The translations under genes and the position numbers were made by a program. This document shows, in pieces, positions 58,161-64,000 of a DNA stretch of 64,000 nucleotides. A model generated the notes under the pieces. The model made no database searches. It saw only the letters and a program-made list of their open reading frames with translations, and was not told the origin of the DNA. Each line of letters starts with the position of its first letter. The stretch's first letter is position 1. Source of the stretch: Xanthobacter tagetidis (GTDB taxonomy: Bacteria; Pseudomonadota; Alphaproteobacteria; Rhizobiales; Xanthobacteraceae); contig NZ_RCTF01000004.1 in the NCBI RefSeq assembly GCF_003667445.1, forward strand, positions 62,001 to 126,000. Direction: 5' to 3'.

Positions 58161-59342
58161 TCAGCGCTGGGCGGTGGCGGACGGGGTCGAGCCGGTCGTG
58201 ATCGGAGCCGAGGCGCCGGCCGCATTGGCCTGGGCGCCGCCGGGCTTGGGCAGGATCACCACCTTGGTGCCCACCTTCACGCGGTCGTAGAGGTCTTCCA
58301 CGTCGTTGTTCAGCATGCGGAAGCAGCCCGACGACACGAACTTGCCGATGGTCTGCGGCTCGTTGGTGCCGTGGATGCGGTAGATGGTGCCGCCGAGATA
58401 CATGGTGCGGGCGCCGAGCGGATTGCCCGGTCCGCCGGCCATGAAGCGCGGCAGATAGGGCTGGCGCTGGATCATCTCCGCCGGCGGGCGCCAGTCGGCC
58501 CATTCCGCCTTGCGGGTGACCTTCTCGGTGCCGGCCCAGGTGAAGCCGTCGCGGCCGACGCCGATGCCGTAGCGGATCGCCTTGCCGTTGCCGAGCACGA
58601 AATAGAGGTAGGTGTTCGGGGTATCGATGACGATCGTGCCCGCGGGCTGGGTCGTCACATAGTCCACCGTCTGCCGGCGGAAGCGATCCGGCACCGGCTC
58701 GGCCGGGTCGACATCCTCGATGCGCGGGCCGGAGGGCGCCTCCTGGGTGCCGGGCACCATGGCGGCATTGGGGCTATAGACGCCGGCAGGCGGCGCCGCG
58801 ACATAGCCCTGCTGGCTCGGCACGCCATAGGCCTGCTGCTGGGAATAATCCGGCTGCGCGGCCGGCGGATAGCCCGGCTGCGGATAGGCCTGCTGCACGT
58901 TGCCCTGCTGGGGATAGCCGGGCTGCGGATACGCCTGCTGCGGGTACGCCTGCTGCTGCTGCGGGTAGCCCTGCTGGGGATATGCCTGCTGCTGCGGATA
59001 AGGCTGCTGCGGCGTGATGGACATGGGCTGACCCGATTCGGCCGGGGCCGGCGCGCCATAGGCCTGCTGCGGGGCCGGCACGGACGGCGTGTAGCCCTGA
59101 GGCTGGCCCGAAGGCGGCGCCAGATTGGTCCGCTCCACCGCGTCGCTGCTGCGGCCGGGCATCGGCCGCGCATAGGGATCGTTGTAGCCGGGCGGCGGCG
59201 CACCATAGCCGCCGACGCTGCCGGGCGGGGTGTCGGGCTCCGCCGGCATGGCATAGCCGCCATAGGCACCCTGGCCGAACGCCGGCAGGGACACGAGGGA
59301 CGCCCCGAAGGCAGCGATGAGGAAGGTCTGACGCAGCATCAT
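58161..59342 (-). CDS. L,D-transpeptidase with Gln/Pro/Tyr-rich repeat domain
   Basis: A secreted 393-residue cell-wall enzyme. A signal peptide (RQTFLIAAFGASLVSLPAFGQ) is at the N-terminus. Residues about 95-205 consist of repeats such as YPQQ, AYPQQGYPQ and AYPQPGYP. The YkuD catalytic domain follows: TIVIDTPNTYLYFVLGNGKAIRYGIGVG and the active site His324 (IYRIHGTNEPQTIG) with Cys340 (SSGCFRMLNNDV). SSGCFRM replaces the usual SHGCIRM, as in many rhizobial family members. It makes 3-3 peptidoglycan cross-links or attaches outer-membrane proteins. The start pair of ATGs at 59342/59339 lacks a close ribosome site. Confidence 0.92.
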   Translation of the reverse strand: MMLRQTFLIAAFGASLVSLPAFGQGAYGGYAMPAEPDTPPGSVGGYGAPPPGYNDPYARPMPGRSSDAVERTNLAPPSGQPQGYTPSVPAPQQAYGAPAPAESGQPMSITPQQPYPQQQAYPQQGYPQQQQAYPQQAYPQPGYPQQGNVQQAYPQPGYPPAAQPDYSQQQAYGVPSQQGYVAAPPAGVYSPNAAMVPGTQEAPSGPRIEDVDPAEPVPDRFRRQTVDYVTTQPAGTIVIDTPNTYLYFVLGNGKAIRYGIGVGRDGFTWAGTEKVTRKAEWADWRPPAEMIQRQPYLPRFMAGGPGNPLGARTMYLGGTIYRIHGTNEPQTIGKFVSSGCFRMLNNDVEDLYDRVKVGTKVVILPKPGGAQANAAGASAPITTGSTPSATAQR

Positions 59343-59689
59343 GACAAAAGCTGTTAACCTTGAAACGTGACGAAATTGGAAACGGACTGAGACTTTCTCC
59401 GGTTCCCCGCCTTGCCCGCCCAAATTGGCCCAGGCGACGCGGCTTTCCCCGTCCATGAACCCCCGAGGCCGGGCACGCCGTCCTGGAAAGCCGACGCGCC
59501 GCAGGCCCGAAGGGTGCACGGCGCCTCTCTCAGCGCTTTATCTTGCGCTGCATCCTGGTGCAACGCGGCATGGGCGTTCGCCGCAAAACGTGATCTGCGC
59601 CGGCCGGGCCTGCCCTGCCCTACCTGCGCGCCGCGTGCACCCATCCGCGATGCTTGCACCCGCCTCGCGAACGATATAAACATATCCTT
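59343..59689. other. Gene-free region with methionine-regulator operator
   Basis: About 345 bases between the transpeptidase and sahR-like genes. I see no coding sequence. Near 59343-59385 there is an AT-richer stretch that must hold the transpeptidase promoter. The right end carries the palindrome and promoter listed separately. Confidence 0.5.
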
Positions 59690-59695
59690 ATGTCA
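59654..59695 (+). promoter_or_regulatory. SahR-like promoter/operator overlapping the regulator start
   Basis: TTGCAC (59654-59659) and TATAAA (59675-59680) form a promoter with a short 15-base spacer. GATATAAACATATCCTTATG (59674-59693 region) is an imperfect palindrome that covers the -10 and the ATG at 59690. It resembles the ATATAAA-ATAT-TTATAT pattern I recall for SahR sites. There is no Shine-Dalgarno sequence, so a leaderless transcript is likely. Confidence 0.6.
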
Positions 59696-60694
59696 TCATC
59701 GAATGCCGCACTCCCCTTCCCGTTCGCGCTCGAAGGCCTCAAGGCCGCGGGCGAGAGCACGCGGCTGCGCCTCTTGGCGGTGCTCGCGGAAGCCGAGCTG
59801 ACGGTCTCCGACCTGACCGACATCCTCGGCCAGTCGCAGCCGAGAATCTCCCGCCATCTAAAGCTCCTGGCCGATGCCGGCCTGGTCGAGCGCCACCGCG
59901 AGGCGAGCTGGATCTTCTACCGCTGCGCCACCGAGGGGGCGGGCCGGGCCTTCGTCTCCCGCCTCCTGGCGCTGCTCGACCGGCAGGACGGGCTGCTCAC
60001 CCGCGACCGCGAGCGCCTCGCCGACGTGCGCGCCGCCCGCGCCGCCGCGGCACAGGCCTATTTCTCGACCCATGCGAAAAGCTGGGACGAGATCCGCAAA
60101 TTGCACGTGCCCGAGGCGGCGGTCGAAGGCGCCGTGCGCGAGGCGCTCGGCGGCGAGCCGATCCACAGCCTGCTCGACCTCGGCACCGGCACCGCCCGCA
60201 TGCTGGAGCTGTTCGCGCCCGAGATCGAGCGCGGCATCGGCCTCGATCTGTCGCCCGACATGCTGGGCGTCGCGCGCGCCAACCTGGAGCGCGCCGGCAT
60301 CCGCCACTGCACGGTGCGCCAGAGCGACATCTATGCCATTCCTGCGCCGCGCGATTCGTTCGACGTGGTGATCCTCCACCAGGTGCTGCACTTCCTCGAC
60401 GACGCGGCACGCGCGCTGGCCGAGGCGGCGCGGGTGCTGCGCCCCGGCGGCCGGCTCCTGGTGGTGGACTTCGCGCCCCACGATCTCGAATTCCTGCGCG
60501 ACGACCACGCCCACCGCCGGCTCGGCTTCGCGCGCGAGCAGATGGAGGCGTGGCTGGCGCAGGCGGGCCTTCGTCCGGTGTCGTTCCGCACCCTCGTTCC
60601 CGAGGGCGGCGCCAAGGACGGGCTCGTGGTTTCCATCTGGCTCGCCCGCGACCCGCGCATGCTGATGGCGGGCGCCCAAAGGGAGGTTGCGTGA
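59690..60694 (+). CDS. ArsR-family regulator fused to SAM-dependent methyltransferase domain (SahR-like)
   Basis: A two-domain regulator of 334 residues. Residues 1-100 are an ArsR winged helix (ESTRLRLLAVLAEAELTVSDLTDILGQSQPRISRHLKLLADAGLV). It has no ArsR metal-binding Cys. Residues 135-330 are a class I methyltransferase fold: LLDLGTGTARMLELFAPEI (SAM/SAH motif I), IGLDLSPDML and DVVILHQVLHFLDD. Such fusions sense S-adenosylhomocysteine and control the methionine cycle in Alphaproteobacteria. Its own operator overlaps the start codon. The metF ATG overlaps its stop codon, and metH follows, which strongly supports that role. Confidence 0.85.
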   Translation: MSSSNAALPFPFALEGLKAAGESTRLRLLAVLAEAELTVSDLTDILGQSQPRISRHLKLLADAGLVERHREASWIFYRCATEGAGRAFVSRLLALLDRQDGLLTRDRERLADVRAARAAAAQAYFSTHAKSWDEIRKLHVPEAAVEGAVREALGGEPIHSLLDLGTGTARMLELFAPEIERGIGLDLSPDMLGVARANLERAGIRHCTVRQSDIYAIPAPRDSFDVVILHQVLHFLDDAARALAEAARVLRPGGRLLVVDFAPHDLEFLRDDHAHRRLGFAREQMEAWLAQAGLRPVSFRTLVPEGGAKDGLVVSIWLARDPRMLMAGAQREVA

Positions 60695-61611
60695 TGACTG
60701 ACGCCGTGCGGGCGAGCCGCCAGACGGACAAGGCGCCGATCTCGGTCTCGTTCGAGTTCTTCCCGCCGAAGAACGAGGAGATGGAGAAGCAGCTGTGGGC
60801 CTCCATCGACCGGCTGGCGCCGCTCGCGCCGCGCTTCGTGTCGGTGACCTACGGCGCCGGCGGCTCCACCCGCGAGCGCACCCATGCGACCGTCTCGCGC
60901 ATCGTCAGGGACACCGATCTGCACCCCGCCGCGCACCTCACCTGCGTCGCCGCGACGCGGGACGAGATCGACGAGGTGATCCGCGGCTACGGCACGGCCG
61001 GGGTGAAGCACATCGTCGCCCTGCGCGGCGACCCGACCACCGGCGTCGGCACGAAGTACGTGCCGCACGAGAACGGCTACGCCCATGCCTGCGACCTGGT
61101 CTCCGGCATCAGGCGGCTCGGCGACTTCGAGGTGTCGGTCTCGGCCTATCCGGAGAAGCACCCGGAGAGCCCGAGCATCGACGCCGACATCGACTATCTG
61201 AAGGCCAAGGTGGATGCCGGCGCGACCCGCGCCATCACCCAGTTCTTCTTCGAGAACGACGTCTATTTCCGCTATCTCGACAAGGTGCGCGCCAAGGGCA
61301 TCGACATCCCCATCGTGCCCGGCATCCTGCCGGTGACGAATTTCAAGCAGGCCTCGAACTTCGCCACCCGAACCGGCGCGAGCGTGCCGTCCTGGCTGCT
61401 GAAGCGCTTCGAGGGACTCGACGACGACGCCGAGACGCGCAAGCTGATCGCCGCGGCGGTGGCGGCCGAGCAGGTGACGGACCTTGTTGATCGCGGCGTC
61501 ACGGATATCCATTTCTATACCCTGAACCGCGCCGACCTCGTCTACGCCATCTGCCACCTCATCGGCCTGCGCCCGAAGGCGGCCGAGGCGCCGCAGGCGA
61601 TCGCGGTGTGA
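60694..61611 (+). CDS. metF: Methylenetetrahydrofolate reductase
   Basis: FAD enzyme that makes 5-methyl-tetrahydrofolate for methionine synthase. 305 residues. VSFEFFPPKNEEMEKQLW is the N-terminal strand with the catalytic Glu. FVSVTYGAGGSTRERT, HIVALRGDPTTG, YPEKHPESPS and AITQFFFENDVYFRYLDKVRAKGI follow in family order. ATG 60694 shares a base with the sahR-like stop codon (TGATG), and GGGAGG lies upstream. It is co-transcribed with the regulator and probably with the coiled-coil gene 10 bases downstream. Confidence 0.97.
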   Translation: MTDAVRASRQTDKAPISVSFEFFPPKNEEMEKQLWASIDRLAPLAPRFVSVTYGAGGSTRERTHATVSRIVRDTDLHPAAHLTCVAATRDEIDEVIRGYGTAGVKHIVALRGDPTTGVGTKYVPHENGYAHACDLVSGIRRLGDFEVSVSAYPEKHPESPSIDADIDYLKAKVDAGATRAITQFFFENDVYFRYLDKVRAKGIDIPIVPGILPVTNFKQASNFATRTGASVPSWLLKRFEGLDDDAETRKLIAAAVAAEQVTDLVDRGVTDIHFYTLNRADLVYAICHLIGLRPKAAEAPQAIAV

Positions 61612-61621
61612 GGAGAGCCAC

Positions 61622-61900
61622 ATGCCAGGGGAACCGCAGAATCTGGTGCTGAGCCTGCTCCGGGAAATCCGCGAGAAGCTCGACGCGCACGACAAACGTT
61701 TTGACGCGCAGGACAAGCGTTTCGATACGCTCGACAAGAAGCTCGACAGCCTGCGCCAGGCCATCAACGGCGAGAGCGTGCTCGGCCGCTACGCCGCCGC
61801 CGAGGTGGAAGAGCGCCTCGAGGGCATCGAGAAGCGCCTCTCCGTGCTGGAGAAGGGCCCAGGCAAGAAGCCGCCGACCCCGCGCAAACCGACCGCCTGA
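61622..61900 (+). CDS. Small coiled-coil protein of unknown function
   Basis: A 92-residue soluble protein. Residues 9-50 repeat an 8-residue pattern, DAHDKRFDAQDKRFDTLDKKLD, and the region LEGIEKRLSVLEKG extends the heptads, so it should form a coiled-coil oligomer. The tail GKKPPTPRKPTA is basic. GAGGAGAGCCAC precedes the ATG and it starts 10 bases after metF. I do not recognise the family; similar small coiled-coil proteins occur beside many genes in rhizobia. Presence in the methionine operon may be incidental. Confidence 0.75.
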   Translation: MPGEPQNLVLSLLREIREKLDAHDKRFDAQDKRFDTLDKKLDSLRQAINGESVLGRYAAAEVEERLEGIEKRLSVLEKGPGKKPPTPRKPTA

Positions 61901-61919
61901 GACGGCGGGAAAAGATGAC

Positions 61920-62043
61920 GCAAAGCCCTCTCCCGCCTGCGGGGGAGGGTTGGGAGGGGGAAAGGGACAGGACCGCGCCGCGCCGCCTATCCGGCAGCGG
62001 CCCGGCCCCCTCCCTTTCCCTCCCGCGCAGGCGGGAGAGGGGG
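61920..62043. repeat. Large intergenic inverted repeat between coiled-coil gene and metH
   Basis: CCCTCTCCCGCCTGCG near 61926 is the complement of CGCAGGCGGGAGAGGG near 62027. Purine- and pyrimidine-rich arms (GGGAGGGGGAAAGGG and CCCTCCCTTTCCCTCCC) lie inside. The whole can fold into a long hairpin and is typical of rhizobial intergenic elements. Confidence 0.7.
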
Positions 62044-62136
62044 CGCGTCGCGCTCCCGCAGTCCTCCCGATGAATTGCCCGGCCTCCCGCCGGACCCTTC
62101 CCAAGGCGGCCCGCCGCCGGAGACCGAGACCGAGCC

Positions 62137-64000
62137 ATGAGCGCCCAGACCCTTCGCGCAGACGCCGGCCGCGCCGCCGACATCCACGCCGCCCTCAACG
62201 CGGCCGCGGCCGAGCGCATCCTGATCCTGGACGGCGCCATGGGCACCATGATCCAGGGCCTGAAGCTCGACGAGGCGGGCTATCGCGGCGACCGGTTCAA
62301 GGACTGGCCGCGCGACGTGAAGGGCAACAACGACCTGCTAAGCCTCACCCAGCCGGACGCGGTGCGGGCGATCCACCTCAAGTATTTCCTCGCCGGCGCG
62401 GACATCGTCGAGACCAACACCTTCTCCTCCACCACCATCGCCCAGGCCGACTACGGCATGGAGGCGCTGGCCTATGAGCTGAACCTGGAGAGCGCGCGCC
62501 TCGCCCGCGAGGCGGCGCTTGAGGCGCAGGAACAGGACGGCCGCCGGCGCTTCGTCGCCGGCGCGCTCGGCCCCACCAACCGCACCGCCTCCATCTCGCC
62601 GGACGTGAACGACCCCGGCTTCCGCGCCGTGACCTTCGACGAGCTCGCCGCCGCCTATCGCGAGCAGGCCGAGGGCCTGATCGACGGCGGCGCCGACATC
62701 ATCCTGATCGAGACCATCTTCGACACGCTGAACGCCAAGGCGGCGGTGTTCGCCATCGAGGGGCTGTTCGACGACCTGGGCTTCCGCCTGCCGGTGATGA
62801 TCTCCGGCACCATCACGGACCTGTCCGGCCGCACGCTCTCGGGCCAGACGCCGGCGGCGTTCTGGTATTCGCTCGCCCACGCGCAGCCGTTCTCCATCGG
62901 CCTCAACTGCGCGCTCGGCGCCAGGGAGATGCGCGCGCACGTGGCCGAGATCGGCCGGGTCGCCGACACGCTGGTGTGCGCCTATCCCAATGCCGGCCTG
63001 CCCAACGAGTTCGGCCTCTATGACGAGAGCCCGGAGGCCATGGCGGCGCTGGTGGGCGAGTTCGCCGCCTCCGGCCTCGTGAACATCGTCGGCGGCTGCT
63101 GCGGCACCACGCCCGACCATATCCGCGCGATCGCCGAGGCGGTGGCCGGCAAGGCGCCGCGCGCCGTGCCCGAAATCCCCCCGCGCCTGCGCCTGTCGGG
63201 GCTGGAGCCGTTCGAGCTGACGCCGGAAATCCCGTTCGTGAACGTGGGCGAGCGCACCAACGTCACCGGCTCCGCGCGCTTCCGGAAGCTCATCACCGCC
63301 GGCGACTTCCCCGCCGCCCTCGCGGTCGCCCGCGACCAGGTGGAGAGCGGCGCCCAGGTGATCGACATCAACATGGACGAAGGCCTGCTCGACAGCGAGG
63401 CCGCCATGATCACCTTCCTGAACCTCGTCGCCTCCGAGCCCGACATCGCCAAGGTGCCGGTGATGGTGGACTCCTCGAAGTGGTCCATCATCGAGCAGGG
63501 CCTCAAGCGCATCCAGGGCAAGGGCATCGTCAATTCCATCTCGATGAAGGAAGGCGAGGACAATTTCCGCGCCCAGGCCCGCCTCGTGCGCCGCTACGGC
63601 GCGGCGGTGGTGGTGATGGCGTTCGACGAGGAGGGCCAGGCCGACACCTTCGAGCGCAAGACGCAGATCTGCGCCCGCGCCTACAAGATCCTGACCGAAA
63701 TGGGCTTTCCGCCCCAGGACATCATCTTCGACCCGAACATCTTCGCGGTGGCCACCGGCATCGAGGAGCACGCGCCCTACGGCGTCTACTTCATCGAGGC
63801 GACGCGCTGGATCCGCCAGGACCTGCCGCACGCCCACATCTCGGGCGGCGTCTCCAACCTGTCCTTCTCGTTCCGCGGCAACGAGCCGGTGCGCGAGGCG
63901 ATGCACGCCGTGTTCCTCTACCACGCCATCAAGGCGGGCATGGACATGGGCATCGTCAATGCCGGCCAGCTCGCGGTCTATGACGAGATCGAACCGGCCT
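62137..64000 (+). CDS. metH: Cobalamin-dependent methionine synthase, 3' part outside window
   Basis: Transfers the methyl group of 5-methyl-tetrahydrofolate to homocysteine through cobalamin. 621 codons are present; the full protein is about 1250. The homocysteine-binding barrel has [25 protein letters not shown] and the zinc Cys in IGLNCALGA and [12 protein letters not shown]. The pterin-binding barrel begins [19 protein letters not shown] and continues [23 protein letters not shown] and [12 protein letters not shown]. The cobalamin and activation domains lie beyond the window. ATG 62137 follows AGACCGAGACCGAGCC; the start is supported by the family N-terminus. It is likely under the SahR-like regulator, though a repeat separates it from metF. 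Confidence 0.96.
   Translation, partial: MSAQTLRADAGRAADIHAALNAAAAERILILDGAMGTMIQGLKLDEAGYRGDRFKDWPRDVKGNNDLLSLTQPDAVRAIHLKYFLAGADIVETNTFSSTTIAQADYGMEALAYELNLESARLAREAALEAQEQDGRRRFVAGALGPTNRTASISPDVNDPGFRAVTFDELAAAYREQAEGLIDGGADIILIETIFDTLNAKAAVFAIEGLFDDLGFRLPVMISGTITDLSGRTLSGQTPAAFWYSLAHAQPFSIGLNCALGAREMRAHVAEIGRVADTLVCAYPNAGLPNEFGLYDESPEAMAALVGEFAASGLVNIVGGCCGTTPDHIRAIAEAVAGKAPRAVPEIPPRLRLSGLEPFELTPEIPFVNVGERTNVTGSARFRKLITAGDFPAALAVARDQVESGAQVIDINMDEGLLDSEAAMITFLNLVASEPDIAKVPVMVDSSKWSIIEQGLKRIQGKGIVNSISMKEGEDNFRAQARLVRRYGAAVVVMAFDEEGQADTFERKTQICARAYKILTEMGFPPQDIIFDPNIFAVATGIEEHAPYGVYFIEATRWIRQDLPHAHISGGVSNLSFSFRGNEPVREAMHAVFLYHAIKAGMDMGIVNAGQLAVYDEIEPA

Overview
The window is GC-rich chromosomal DNA with short intergenic gaps, many ATGA-type stop/start overlaps and no rRNA, tRNA, phage or insertion-sequence genes. 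The gene set (RegB/RegA, CpdR, a SahR-like ArsR-methyltransferase fusion ahead of metF and metH, CoxG/CoxMSL-type molybdenum hydroxylase, two suhB/alpha-r8-type sRNAs) points to an alphaproteobacterium of the Hyphomicrobiales, most like Xanthobacteraceae (Xanthobacter, Ancylobacter, Azorhizobium relatives). This placement is an inference from gene content and the style of intergenic repeats, not from a search.

Layout. 1-3433: a GMC alcohol dehydrogenase and an MHS-type MFS transporter, divergent from an IclR regulator. 3434-15227: a respiratory island. It starts with three overlapping genes for a membrane complex built from two divergent CydA-like paralogs, one carrying a C-terminal c-type haem domain. 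Next come the redox two-component system regB-regA and then a complete cytochrome bd set, cydD-cydC-cydA-cydB-cydX. The same dyad (TYGGAC-N5-GTCCAA) lies ahead of both the CydA-like operon and cydDC. 15243-18127: a MerR regulator divergent from a Zn/Cd/Pb-type P1B ATPase, with a classic MerR promoter between them. 18190-22374: a MarR regulator, aldo/keto reductase, thiolase and MATE pump; matching operators precede marR and the reductase. 22389-30085: CoxG, a zinc alcohol dehydrogenase, a three-subunit molybdenum hydroxylase that lacks the CO-dehydrogenase signature, then a TetR regulator and aldo/keto reductase. 30194-32880: a YqjI-like PadR regulator, an alpha/beta hydrolase and HisN. 32881-34867: about 2 kb without convincing genes but with two near-identical small RNA genes and a degenerate 19-base tandem repeat.

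34868-46293: N-formylglutamate amidohydrolase, CpdR, an ABC-F ATPase, purMN, a molybdopterin oxidoreductase, two TerC paralogs, ndk and rpmI-rplT. 46572-50922: pheS and pheT separated by a small gene and a HEPN-type gene that look inserted. 51473-58082: TetR, a two-gene RND efflux system, HdeD-like and DUF1345 membrane proteins. 58161-64000: an L,D-transpeptidase and the methionine-cycle cluster sahR-metF-(coiled-coil gene)-metH, with metH running off the end. Dispersed GC-rich intergenic repeats and REP-like palindromes recur between 36 and 62 kb.

The best candidate for an undescribed system is the CydA-like/CydA-like-cytochrome c complex at 3565-6571 with its shared operator and adjacent RegBA. 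Next are the HEPN module inside pheST and the paired sRNAs with their derived repeat array.
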